From assembly GCA_019918135.1 (NCBI GenBank), contig WBZZ01005563.1:1-40000 (forward strand): 40,000 nucleotides of DNA, given 5' to 3'. This DNA is from Paulinella micropora. Taxonomy: Eukaryota; Cercozoa; Imbricatea; Euglyphida; Paulinellidae. Made by a program: the position numbers and the translations under genes. Each line of letters begins with the position of its first letter. Position 1 is the stretch's first letter. Positions 16,213 to 25,729 of this stretch are shown one piece after another. The notes below the pieces were generated by a model. It was not told the origin of the DNA and did not search any database. It saw only the letters and a program-made list of their open reading frames with translations.

Positions 16213-18065
16213 TCAATCCTGACTGCAGCTGGAAATCTTGCAATCGTAAACTGCAAGGGGGATGGGCCGCCCCGCTCTGTTGCTGCAGGATTGACAATTA
16301 TTTCCTGCCATGCCTGGGCGCATATCCCACACCATCGCGGGATTTTGCTCATCAGGATGTTTTGGAACATTAGCAAACTGACGCACCCTCATAATGCCTA
16401 TAGGATGTGAAATCTGACCGTTCTCTCCTTGCACGCTGAAATCGAAATATCCGATTTTCATCACACCAAGCCTCTCATTACCCAACTTGATCGTGTCAGG
16501 CATCTTGGGCGGAACGTGGATGTATTGGGACGGCATGAACTCCCGAAACAGAACGGTCGTTCGCTTGAGTAGCCGTCGCGGGGTGACCATGTTTGGGTTG
16601 GTCGCTTGGTGCAATGCTTCAAAAAAAGCGCGGGGACCAATCAAGAATGATACACGTTTCAGCCTGTTAAAGAAGGTATTGATACGTGCAAGCGCGCTAT
16701 CGGTGAGGCCGTAGGCATGGCGAGGACAGTATGGAATAACCTCCACCGTCAGTCTGAAGTCTCTGAAGAATGTGCTATAATACCAACAAAGTGGTAGCCC
16801 ACGGAAGCCGTTTCCAGTGTCACCTCGAAAAATAAGATGCGTAACGAGTGGGCATAGCTGCTGCAGCAGGCTTGTTCCTGCGTTACTATCACGCACTACT
16901 TTGGCAGGATCTACTATCTCGCGCAAACACATTCGTATTGTGTTAGAGTTCTTGTTGGTCTCACTAGCAGGGCGATCAGGCTTTGTGTAGATTATCCAGA
17001 CATACTGGTGAAGTAGTACTGGCTCATTGATGCTAGGGCGAGTAGTTAGTGTCGCACCAAAGATAGATACTGGCTTACCGTCACTGTCATAAATCCCGCC
17101 AAAGTCTAGCGTCACCATCGCTTCGTGGGGTGCAAGGTGCTGCTCTCGCCTCTTTGATTCCGGTCGCTGCGAATCATTCCATTGAACATGCTGCTCACGT
17201 GATCGAAGCTTCACCTTCAACGCTTTCAAGGTCTTCAAAGCGTTCTGGCGGGTCTTATGCTCTCCCCATTTCCATAGTTCCAATGGTTCACCTGGCCCAG
17301 TGCCTGGCTCGTCGTTTTCCTCGCTAAGTTTATTCTCAAGGTCCCTGACTTTGTCTTTGATTGAATCCAAGTCACCACACATACCACATAGACATTCCGG
17401 AGGCCGCTTCTGGATCGATACATCTTTCAGAATGTTAAAATAAAAGGTGCTGTAGCTTCGAGTATGGTAAAGAGTGTCATCGTTGATATCGTCCACCTCT
17501 GGCTCAGTACTAGTTACCACTGCCTCGTCATCACGGTTAGGCATGCCCCAATCGATACCGCCACCTTCTACATTGGCAGCGAGAGCCATTTCCCTGGTGC
17601 ATTCAACACGCCCATCTTGCTCACACTTGCATTGTTTCACGCCAGTTGACTTGCTAGTCACATAAAGTTTCACATTTCGTTCCCACACGTTTGAAGGACC
17701 AGCTTGCTTAAACTCAGCCTCGTTGTATTTGGGGAAAAGCTCGGTTGCCAATTTCACCAAGGACTCAAAAGACGCACGGTAATCCTCAAAGTAGAAATCT
17801 ACTGTCTGTTTTAGCATCCAAGCTATTTCTCTAGTATCGCCGGACCGGGAAGGATTCCTTTCGAGCATCCACTGTCTCGTCGTGATCCTCTCTTCATCCG
17901 GAATACGCTTCTTCTTGCTTCCTGGCTTTTGCTGCAGGGTTTCAAAGGTAGATTTGGGGATGCAAGGATTTACTGCTCTTTCCATGCACTTCATCTTGCA
18001 TTGATCCAAATAACCAAAGGTGATTTTGAGCATGTCTGCAGCAGTCTGACGGGGGATATCTTTTG
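16213..18065 (-). CDS. Large exon of a diverged DDE/D transposase-like protein
   Basis: About 617 aa, open from an acceptor TTGTTTTAG|CA (phase 1) at 18066 to a TGA near 16210. The open frame continues upstream only as microsatellite-coded Ile/Val. Cys clusters occur early: K-Q-C-K-C ... V-E-C, and E-C-L-C-G-M-C followed by a coiled coil. The core has V-T-L-D-F-G-G (Asp about 353), H-L-I-F-R-G-D-T-G-N-G-F (Asp about 447) and C-P-R-H-A-Y-G-L-T-D-S-A-L (Asp about 487), numbered from position 18162. This D...D...H-x6-D layout resembles a widespread eukaryotic family of RNase H-fold transposase-derived proteins (DUF7869-like, from memory). Upstream exons were not found. No terminal inverted repeats were seen, so it may be a transposon gene, a relic or domesticated. 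Confidence 0.55.
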
Positions 18066-18068
18066 CTA

Positions 18069-18120
18069 AAACAACAACAACAAGAACAACAACAACAACA
18101 ATAACAATAACAATAATAAC

Positions 18121-18150
<30 letters not shown>
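18069..18150 (+). repeat. (AAC/AAT)n microsatellite inside an intron
   Basis: AAC units pass into AAT units. On the minus strand the GTT repeats provide the pyrimidine-rich stretch directly before the TTTTAG acceptor at 18066. Confidence 0.85.
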
Positions 18151-18152
<2 letters not shown>

Positions 18153-18179
18153 TTCTCGTCATCTTTCTTCTTCATCTTT

Positions 18180-18811
18180 CTCATCTCTGCCCCGCGCCCC
18201 CTCCCATCTCACTATCCTATCCTCTGGCTATATCATCCACCCACCCTCCCCCGGCTATCCTATCCATGATATTGACTATCCCTATTTGTTATCTCCTGTC
18301 TTCCTCCCCTCGCTATTCTACCCCTCTCTATCTAAAATGTTAATATGCATTATTCCCCTGCCTAACCCGTATTTCCCTTTCACCCGTTGTCGTCATAAGA
18401 ATATATAAAGTTCCATATCATCGCTCGTCACAGAGCGGGGGAAAAAAAAAAGTCTTGTGTCAGTCCGCTCCCCAGTTTCCCCCATGGGCCTATCTGGCAT
18501 AAGACATGTTTGTCATTCATTTCCCGATATGTCCGCTATGCCCGATATGTCAGTCTGATATATTTCCCCCCGTAAAGTCACATGATATTACATATTCCTA
18601 TACCCGTGAGCCTGAATGATATAATAATCTTCCCGTATCTGTATGTATATATAACCCGCGTCGTCACAATGTTTACCTTGTTGGTATAAAATGCATGTAG
18701 CATGCCCGTCACCGTACCTGTGAATGTAAAAGTATACCGCTCCCCCTCTCTCATCTTCATTCATCTTCGCATTCGTATGTCAGTCATATTCTCATCAACC
18801 CCTTATAAAGT
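18180..18811. other. AT- and C-rich spacer, no gene seen
   Basis: Only short chance ORFs. Words such as CCCGATATGT and CCCGTATCTGTATGT recur loosely and may be decayed units of the tandem repeat that follows. An upstream exon of the minus-strand transposase-like gene could be here but was not identified. Confidence 0.4.
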
Positions 18812-18975
18812 CCCGCAATTCATTTATACCGTTATCATCTTCTCATATACCCGCAAGTCATATAAGCCGCTATCACCCATCATATACCCGCAAATCATAT
18901 AAGTAACTATTACCCATCATATACCCGCAATTCGGTAGTACCGTCATCACCCCATCATGTGCCCGCAGTTCGTAT
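18812..18975 (+). repeat. 37-38 bp tandem repeat, about 4.4 copies
   Basis: Units starting CCCGCA lie at 18812, 18850, 18887, 18924 and 18962. Each holds CCCGCAA-x-TC, a TATA-like middle and a CATCATATA end; they differ by several substitutions. Confidence 0.8.
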
Positions 18976-19113
18976 TCTTCTCATCTCGTCATCTCTCATC
19001 TTCTTTCTCATTTTTTATCTTTCTCCATTCCTATTCTATCCTCTCACTCGTCACCCATTCATCACCCCCTCCCTCGTTGGGCCCGTCCTCTTCACGAGGT
19101 AGCGGAGGAAAAG

Positions 19114-19452
19114 ATGCGGCGGTTCGATCCGGTTTTTCTGGAAAAGGCCGGGAAGAAGCGGGACACGTGGGATGCCACCATCAAGTTGAACGACGAGGAT
19201 CATATCCCATACACCATTCAGACGAGACCGCGGTTGGTGCTGAATGTGCCGTTCGACCTCACTGAAGGGAGGCGGATGCCGGCACAGATTTGGGACGAGA
19301 TAGATGCGGAAGGATTGCCTTTCGATATTATCGGCGCTCCACCGGCAGCGGTTGGATCAAGAGGCAAGAAGCGGCCTACGACGGGTGGTCGGATGACTCG
19401 GGCACCAAAACTGCATCACCGGCGTTATGCCCTTCCCCGCCTTATGTTGTGA
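19114..19452 (+). CDS. Short plus-strand ORF, unknown
   Basis: 112 aa from an ATG in good context (GAAAAGATGCGG). The first 80 residues look protein-like (F-L-E-K-A-G-K-K-R-D-T-W; L-N-V-P-F-D-L-T-E-G-R; L-P-F-D-I-I-G-A-P) and GC content rises sharply at the start. The last third is basic and overlaps the 3' end of the minus-strand gypsy reading frame from 19357. It may be the first exon of a gene or part of a transposon. I do not recognise the family. Confidence 0.35.
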   Translation: MRRFDPVFLEKAGKKRDTWDATIKLNDEDHIPYTIQTRPRLVLNVPFDLTEGRRMPAQIWDEIDAEGLPFDIIGAPPAAVGSRGKKRPTTGGRMTRAPKLHHRRYALPRLML

Positions 19453-19872
19453 CGTCTCCCCCTGACTTAGAACCCTCAGGACATAAAAGTCGTCCAATGT
19501 GTCATCGCTCACCTCTTTCGCCGCCGGCATCATCAAGTAGAACTTGGCCGTCTTCCATTTGATCCTATTGATCTCCGCCGCATTTTGCACCCACAGGCCT
19601 CGCTTGTTTTGATCCCCACGTGCCCTTCTGGTGCCTCTGGCCTCGATGGCCCCCCTGTACCTTGATTGTCTTGACCCCCTTGTGCTCCCACGCCTTTCCC
19701 CTCTGCTTCCCCCTCCCTGCCTTGTATTCCTCCCTCTTCCCGTTTCTTGTCCTCTCCGCTTTTCCTCAACCCTCTTCTGTCTCTGTGAAACCCTCTCATG
19801 TGAACCCGTCTCCAATTCCTCTACAGCGTCTTGCAATCTCTTCTTCTCCTCCGCATCCTGTTCGAACGCCAC
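19357..19872 (-). CDS. pol: gypsy Pol C-terminal tail
   Basis: 171 aa following the integrase C-terminal domain in another frame. The start is charged (Glu/Arg/Lys), the middle is Arg/Gly-rich, and the end has K-F-Y-L-M-M-P-A-A-K-E and D-D-F-Y-V-L-R-V-L. No chromodomain motif is clear. The shift from the preceding frame falls in 19821-19872. Confidence 0.5.
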   Translation of the reverse strand: MAFEQDAEEKKRLQDAVEELETGSHERVSQRQKRVEEKRRGQETGRGRNTRQGGGSRGERRGSTRGSRQSRYRGAIEARGTRRARGDQNKRGLWVQNAAEINRIKWKTAKFYLMMPAAKEVSDDTLDDFYVLRVLSQGETSQHKAGKGITPVMQFWCPSHPTTRRRPLLAS

Positions 19873-20395
19873 TTCCTCAGCCTCGCAATCTCCTCAGCTC
19901 TCTGTGTCAGTGTCAACAACGGTCGTGGGTTTCCAAATTGATCCGCCGTCCGCTCCAAGGCATCCTGCTCCGTTTCGTAATCCAACAAGTAAGGCGAGAA
20001 CTTGACCAATCGCCGAACGTGGACTATCTGTTCCTTTTTCGTCCGCTGGTGTCTGATCTTATAATTGTAGGCCGCGGTTTCTTTCATAATCTGATACTGA
20101 CCCTGCCATTTCTCATAGAGCTTCGTTGAGACCCCCACTGGAACATTTGGGCAGTATAGCAGCACTGTATCCCCCTCCTGGAATTCCACGTGTTTATATT
20201 TCTGTTGGCCCTTCTCGTCCTCCGTCCGCATTGCCGCCTCCCGATGCTTGGTCACAATTTGTTCCGCTTCCGCTAGGGCCCGTAATCTCACTGCCATCAG
20301 CTCCAACGGCTGATACGCCTTGTGTTGCATCACGTCCTGTGGAGTGGTTAAGACCTTGCCAAACACCATCTGATGTGGGCACAGTCTAGCCCTGC
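19821..20395 (-). CDS. pol: gypsy integrase C-terminal domain
   Basis: Contains C-P-H-Q-M-V-F-G-K, the usual end of the gypsy integrase core, then V-L-L-Y-C-P-N-V-P-x-G-V-S-T-K-L and W-Q-G-Q-Y-Q-I, matching the GPY/F-type DNA-binding module, and V-H-V-R-R-L-V-K-F. It continues the core after a frameshift in the G6 run (complement of 20395-20400). Confidence 0.75.
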
Positions 20396-20827
20396 CCCCC
20401 AAGACGAAGAACCCAGATTGTTCACCGCAAAGGTAAACGCTTGCAATTCCTCGGGCCATTTGGTTTGCCCGTTCTGACAATAGATCTTCAAGGACGCCTT
20501 CAGCGTACGATGCATCCTCTCTATCTTCCCGTTAGCCATAGGGTTGTATGCCGTAACATAATCACATCTAAACCAGTAGTATGCACTGAGCTCGTTCGAC
20601 ACCCAATTGATAAAGGAGCTTCCTCTGTCCGATATGATCTTCCTGGGTACCCCGATCCGTCTGAATACGTTATCAATCAGTGCTTTGGCCGTCGTCTCCT
20701 TGGTGTCGTCAGCCGTGGGAACCGCAATCACGTAGTTAGAGGCCCGATCAATAATCGTGAGGATATACTTGTATCGACCCTCCCCCGCTTCCGGTAAAGG
20801 CCTGACGTAATCGATGTATCGTGTCAA
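20396..20827 (-). CDS. pol: gypsy integrase catalytic core
   Basis: The DDE triad is visible: Asp in T-I-I-D-R-A-S, Asp in I-S-D-R-G-S-S-F, Glu in N-G-K-I-E-R-M-H-R-T-L-K, with usual spacing. It inserts element cDNA into the host genome. It lies after RT-RNase H, the Ty3/gypsy order. The junction with the zinc-binding part (about 20800-20827) is frameshifted inside an H-I-D-Y-V-type motif. Confidence 0.85.
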
Positions 20828-21566
20828 ATATATCCCGTGTTATGTCATACTGCCCCAGTAGCCCCTTGTTCGCATCGTAGACCGTCTTCGCCCTCTGGCA
20901 TGGCCCACATCCCGAAATGAAACTCCTGATGTCCTTATCCATCGTGTCCCAATAGAACCGCCGAGTCATAGACCACCTCATCCTATCCAGTCCCGGGTGA
21001 CTCTGTAAAGGGCAGTTGTGTGCCCCTATCAGAATTGCGTACCGTAACGCTGCCGGCACCCATACCACCCACCGTTCCGGATCGTCCTTGTTCTTGGCCC
21101 CGCTCCCGAAATACCAGATTAACCCGTCCGAGTAGGTGTATTTCTCATTCCGCCACTTGATATCCCCGTCCGCCGAAATCCCTGTCGGGTTCTCCTGGTG
21201 CGCAATAAACCTCTTCCACTCCTCACTGTCCCGCGTGAGCTTGCGGAACATGTCCACCGACGCAAACTTGATCTCCGTCTTGTTTTCCAACTCCAAGGAT
21301 ACCCGGCTTGGGTGTGTGTCCCTCAACATGAGTTCCGGCTTCGCCTCCGTCTGACCCGCCGCCGCTTCCGCCTTCGTCGGAATCACAATCTTCCCCAGCA
21401 TGGGCATGGTTCGCCACGGAAAAGGTTTCAAATCCCTCACCTCATCCTCCGTCAGCTCCCCCTGTACCGCCTCCTTCCACATTTCTTCCTCATATCCCTC
21501 TCGCGCCTCCTCCAACCCGTGTTCTTCACAACAATCCACCGACTGTGCATGGGCCGCTTCGCACAT
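20828..21566 (-). CDS. pol: gypsy integrase zinc-binding domain and RNase H-integrase linker
   Basis: The HHCC zinc domain is seen: A-H-N-C-P-L-Q-S-H-P-G-L-D-R, then F-I-S-G-C-G-P-C-Q-R-A-K. Upstream, an acidic linker holds D-L-K-P-F-P-W-R-T and a small domain ending Y-S-D-G-L-I-W-Y-F. It overlaps the RT-RNase H ORF by 41 nt in another frame. Confidence 0.8.
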
Positions 21567-22611
21567 CCTCCCTCTGCGCCTCCTTCCTATTCCTATGCAT
21601 TTCCGCTACCTCCGTCACATACTCCACACCGTTGATGGGTTTCCAGTCGTCGAAATTCGCCCTCTGCTCCTCCTCTTCCAAATCCATTTTTCCCAAGACC
21701 ATTAAAACCGCTGCGGCCGTCTTGAAGTGAAACCGCGTCAGGTTCATGCCATTCTTCTTCTCCGCGTCGTATACCGGTTTCAGTGCGAAGACACCATGAC
21801 TCTGCTGTTGCGCCCGTGTATCCTTGTCGTCCGCCACCGCCTCCTCCTTCTTTTCCTTCGCGTTGTCCTCCTCCGGCGCGACCCCAGCCCTTGACTGGTA
21901 GTCCGCACGATAGTTCTCCTTACCCGATATGAATTCAATCGTGAAGTCATATTCGGATAGCTCCAACTGCCATCTTGCCAACCTGCCCGTGTGATCCTGC
22001 GACATCAACCACTGTAGGTTGTTGTGATCCGACCGCACCGTCGTCCCCTTTGCCCCCCACAGATAGTCACGTAGTTTCTTGAAACCCCAGACTATGGCCA
22101 ATGCCTCTCTCTGCCGCGTGCAGTATGGTTGTTCTGCCCGTGTCTTTCGCCGGCTCAGAAACGTCACCGGCCTCAAACGCCCCTTGTCATCCCACTGTTG
22201 CAGAACCCCTCCTATCGCATATGCCGATGCATCCGTGTCGAGTATGAAACTCCTGTTGAAATTGGGAAGCTGTAAAACCGTACCCCCTTCGCTCCATGGG
22301 TCCATCAAGATATGTGTCCTTAGTGTTTCAACCGCCTTGTGAACCGCCGGTGGCCACGTACTCCCCGCACTGCACTTGCCCTCTTTCGTGAACAACCGTA
22401 TTGGTTCCGCGATTTTTGCGAATCCCGGTATGAAGTCACTATAGTATTGCGCTAAGGACACAAAGGAGTGTAAATCGGATCTCGTCGCAGGAAGAGGCAT
22501 AGCCGCAAGCGCCTCTCGCTTCTTCCTTGCAATCGAACACGTCCCGTTCTCGATGTCGTACCCCAGATACTGTATCCGCTTCTGTAAGAAGTGGCACTTC
22601 TTAGCATTCAA
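21526..22611 (-). CDS. pol: gypsy RT thumb and RNase H
   Basis: 361 aa. It starts in the conserved segment after the RT palm (N-A-K-K-C-H-F-L, Y-L-G-Y-D-I). RNase H follows: F-I-L-D-T-D-A-S-A-Y-A-I-G-G-V-L-Q (Asp), R-Q-R-E-A-L-A-I-V-W (Glu) and V-R-S-D-H-N-N-L-Q-W-L (Asp), then N-Y-R-A-D-Y-Q-S-R. All catalytic acids are present. The tail from A-P-E-E-D-N on is acidic linker. Confidence 0.85.
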   Translation of the reverse strand: MNAKKCHFLQKRIQYLGYDIENGTCSIARKKREALAAMPLPATRSDLHSFVSLAQYYSDFIPGFAKIAEPIRLFTKEGKCSAGSTWPPAVHKAVETLRTHILMDPWSEGGTVLQLPNFNRSFILDTDASAYAIGGVLQQWDDKGRLRPVTFLSRRKTRAEQPYCTRQREALAIVWGFKKLRDYLWGAKGTTVRSDHNNLQWLMSQDHTGRLARWQLELSEYDFTIEFISGKENYRADYQSRAGVAPEEDNAKEKKEEAVADDKDTRAQQQSHGVFALKPVYDAEKKNGMNLTRFHFKTAAAVLMVLGKMDLEEEEQRANFDDWKPINGVEYVTEVAEMHRNRKEAQREDVRSGPCTVGGLL

Positions 22612-23141
22612 CCGAAATCCGAACGCCTTGACCGTCTCATGATGTCCCGCAAATGTTGTATGTGTTCCTCTACCAAATTCGAGAAAATGACCACATCATC
22701 CAAATACGCGAAGGCGTATCCCGTCGTATCCCCGTACTTCTCCGCAAATTCCGCGTCTCGGAAATTTGCACCTAGCATCTTCGTCATCGCCTGCTGAAAT
22801 ATGTCCGGTGCCACCTTTAACCCCATCGGCAGAACCTTCCACACGTAGGTTGTCATGCCCACCATGAATGCCGTCAAGTATTGGCTCTCTTCTGCCAATG
22901 GCATCTGCCAAAATCCGCTCTTCAAATCCAACGTCGAGTATATCTTCGCCTTCTGCAACACCTCTATTCCCCTCCTCACGTCTGGCACCGGTGTCTCTAT
23001 CTTCTTGATGATTTCGTTTATCCTCCAATAGTTGATACACATCCGCAACGTTCCGTGGGGTTTCGGCGCCATGCGTACCGGAGACGCATACTCCGACAGC
23101 CGCGCCTCGATCAATCCCTTTTCCAAAAGTTCCGCCGTCAT
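22608..23141 (-). CDS. pol: gypsy reverse transcriptase palm and fingers
   Basis: 177 aa with the Ty3/gypsy RT signature: L-I-E-A-R-L-S-E-Y-A-S-P-V, Y-S-T-L-D-L-K-S-G-F-W-Q (first Asp), L-P-M-G-L-K-V-A-P-D-I-F-Q and F-A-Y-L-D-D-V-V-I-F-S (two catalytic Asp). The next ORF overlaps by 4 nt with a frame change inside the N-A-K-K-C-H region, so it is one ancient reading frame. Confidence 0.9.
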   Translation of the reverse strand: MTAELLEKGLIEARLSEYASPVRMAPKPHGTLRMCINYWRINEIIKKIETPVPDVRRGIEVLQKAKIYSTLDLKSGFWQMPLAEESQYLTAFMVGMTTYVWKVLPMGLKVAPDIFQQAMTKMLGANFRDAEFAEKYGDTTGYAFAYLDDVVIFSNLVEEHIQHLRDIMRRSRRSDFG

Positions 23142-24037
23142 CTACCTGGCAATCCGATCCTCATGATGACTTAGCCGCGAAGGCCGTCCTATCCCCGGTA
23201 CCTCTTGCCCCATCTCTCGTTCGAAAACCGCCACGTGGCTAGTCACCGATCCCCCCTCCAAAGGGCCGAAAGCTTGGATGTTGTCTTCCATGACCCCCAT
23301 AGCCGCAACCTTTTCCTTTGCAGTTCCCTCCCATGTCTCCAACTGTTCCTGCAACGCCTGTCTCGCCTTATCCGTCTCCTCCTTGATCTGCTCCTTGTCG
23401 CCTGCCCCTGTATGTCATCCACCGCTATCTCTGCTCCATCCCCGTCTAAACCCTCCCTCGACCGATATAAAGTTGGTGTCTTCCGCTCTTGATCCGCGAA
23501 TCTAGCCAATTGGTCCATCATCATAGCGTACTGAATGGCGTGCGTTCTGTGGTATACCCCGGATATGTGCGTCAAAGCTTCGTCCCGAATGGAGGTCAAA
23601 TCCCGATCCAGAAGTTCCTCTCGGTACAGCCTAGCTACCTTCCTCGAACCGAGTCGGCAAGCCACTATTAACTTTTGTGTGCGACTCGGGATCGGTATCG
23701 GGTCCGCGATTAGAAAATCTTCCACATCGTACCACCACATCTCCGTTCTCCTTCCCACCGGAAACATAATCGTGAAATCGCCACGTGAAAGCAGATTTTT
23801 CAATGTCTTCTTGATCTGGGACACCGAATCCGCTACCATGGGTTGGCTTCCCCACCGCTCCTGCAGGAAGTTCAGAATCTCCACCTTGGCCTGGCTAGGC
23901 TTGCCCGTATTGCATACTACATATTGCGCCATAGGCAACACCCGTGTATCCATTTCCTTATGTTGGTATCCCAAGTCTCGCCCGTGTTTCGGAAAACCGC
24001 CCGAGGCCTCCTCCCTCTGTCTCCGGAAATACTCCAA
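23142..24037 (-). pseudogene. pol: gypsy protease-RT linker, two frames
   Basis: Two overlapping segments (24037-23243 and 23354-23142). The first has helical protein-like sequence with a V-S-Q-I-K-K-T-L-K-N-L-L block and a W-W-Y-D-V-E-D-F-L-I-A-D patch. It ends in Arg-rich out-of-frame sequence. The second, ending near the RT, contains V-F-E-R-E-M-G-Q-E-V-P-G, similar to the stretch just before RT in gypsy elements. Confidence 0.5.
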
Positions 24038-24097
24038 CCTCGTGTCGACCAGAGCAACAATTCTTGCCCTCGTCCATTCATCTTCCGACTCGCTCTC

Positions 24098-24786
24098 CTA
24101 TTCCTCCTCCTCGTGATCTCCAATCGCAAAAACCTCCTGCTCCGCTGCCTTCTCCTCCTCTCCCTTCTCAATCTCTAACCGTGCCGCCCTGAAATCGTTC
24201 GCCACCCATGCTCCCGGTATGTCTCCTTGTCCCTCCTCTGGGTCGTAATCCACCACTTGATACACCGGAGCGTTTTCTCCCCGTCCATACCGTATCTCTT
24301 CTCTGTGACAGTCGATGTGAGTGTGCATACACTTCAGCGCGTCAAAGCTCCATAGAAGTCCCCCTGTATATGCCGGGACTACCCAAAACCTGTGCGTATA
24401 TATGTATTCCCCCCCTCCATATCAAACGCCAGCAGTATCGTGCCCGTCATCGCCGTTGTACCCGACACCCCCTTCACCCAACCCCGTGTCGCCCGAAACC
24501 GCTCCTTGAACCATGGTTGCTGCCCGAGCCTGTCCAAAAAGTGTTTTCCGATGACGCTGATGGCCGCCATGGTATCGTTGCCGATGACCACATCCCCTCC
24601 TAAACTCCTCAACTTGGCCCGAGTATACGCCAATGGGAGATTTCTTCTTTTAATTTGACTAACCGACGGCGTCACTTGCATCGCCTCATGCCTCTGACTC
24701 ACCTTCCAGTGTGTCCCCAGCAATTGTCGTTCTCGCTCTCGTGTCCTCTCTCTCTCACTTTCTTCTCGCTTCTTTTCCTCTGCCAC
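24098..24786 (-). pseudogene. pol: gypsy protease-like region
   Basis: The 135 aa segment (24786-24379) has a retropepsin-like layout: V-V-I-G-N-D-T-M-A-A-I-S-V-I-G then G-T-I-L-L-A-F-D. The place of the catalytic D-T/S-G reads D-T-M, so the enzyme may be inactive or the match may be wrong. The following 76 aa segment (24328-24098) is acidic and ends before the RT linker. Frames differ between the two. Confidence 0.45.
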
Positions 24787-24796
24787 CCTCTCTCCC

Positions 24797-25729
24797 TCAC
24801 TTCTCTCCCGCTCCCCTCCAATCTCGCTCTCTCCTTGTTCTCACCCTCACTCTTCTCGCCCTCTTTGTACCCTTTTCCTTGTACCCCCGATCCGCCACAT
24901 GCCCGCTCCTCTGCCTTCTGCTTTTTGCATGTCGTTCTCCCTGCCTCTCGTCTATCTTTTTTTCCCGCCCCCTCTTTTTGCCTAAGTCAGATCCACGTAT
25001 TTCCGTGTCTTCAAGCTCCTCCCCATCTCGTCCCTTTCCGGGCTCCCGTATTCCGATCCGTCGCCCTGTCGCCGTCGTCGCCTTGCCCTCCGTTCCCCTG
25101 TCATACGTCAAACACCCATTCCCGTTCGTTATCTCCCCCTCACTCTTTCCTGGCTCACCTGCCGTGGAAACTCCCACGATCTTTACGTCATCGTCGCTGT
25201 TAGACCTGCGCGGACGCGCTTCCTCTTGCCGCAGAGGTTGCTCCTGTTCATATATACCATGAGTGCGGTCATGTTCCCGTTCCATCTCCTCTAACGTTTG
25301 TTCCGTACCCGCGATGAATCCCGCGCCCTCCGGCTGTCCCTGTCGCTCCTGCGTTCCCGCTCCAGCCCCTGCAATCAACCCCTGTCGATCCGAATGCACA
25401 TATGGTAGATGAGAGTGTGGTGTTCCGCTTGTACCCGCTGTGTCTTTCCCAACACCCCACTTCCCGTGTATCAAGGGTTGTACCTGTTTGTCCATCCCCG
25501 GTCTAGGCGCCGCCGCATAATTACCCCGACTCCCTCGAAACCTTCTCCTCGATACTCGTCCCGATAGCCACCCCGCGGTCCTCTCCCGCTGTTGTTGTCG
25601 TTCCTCCGATACCCGTCCCGCATTTCCTCCGTCGCTCCCCTTCCGTGTTTTTGGGTCGCATGTTGGCTGCCCGGTGGTAGTAACCCTTATCCTTTCGCGT
25701 CCATCCCTTCGCCTTGATATTGGCCTCAT
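24797..25729 (-). CDS. gypsy Gag-Pol linker, charged and disordered
   Basis: 310 aa rich in Gly, Arg, Glu and Thr with no fold seen. It has an R-R-S-N-S-D-D-D-V-K-I-V-G-V motif, which looks like a SUMO-interacting type patch. It lies between the Gag region and the protease and partly overlaps the preceding ORF. Confidence 0.4.
   Translation of the reverse strand: MRPISRRRDGRERIRVTTTGQPTCDPKTRKGSDGGNAGRVSEERQQQRERTAGWLSGRVSRRRFRGSRGNYAAAPRPGMDKQVQPLIHGKWGVGKDTAGTSGTPHSHLPYVHSDRQGLIAGAGAGTQERQGQPEGAGFIAGTEQTLEEMEREHDRTHGIYEQEQPLRQEEARPRRSNSDDDVKIVGVSTAGEPGKSEGEITNGNGCLTYDRGTEGKATTATGRRIGIREPGKGRDGEELEDTEIRGSDLGKKRGREKKIDERQGERHAKSRRQRSGHVADRGYKEKGTKRARRVRVRTRRERDWRGAGEK

Noticed and set aside
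16213..18162. N-terminal hydrophobic Ile/Val segment as a membrane anchor of the transposase-like protein
   Set aside because: It is coded by the (AAT/AAC)n microsatellite upstream of a clear splice acceptor at 18066, so it is most likely intron.
24655..25262. Plus-strand ORFs of about 180 aa opposite the gypsy linker
   Set aside because: Ser/Pro/Leu-rich shadows of an Arg/Glu-rich minus-strand frame; no motifs.
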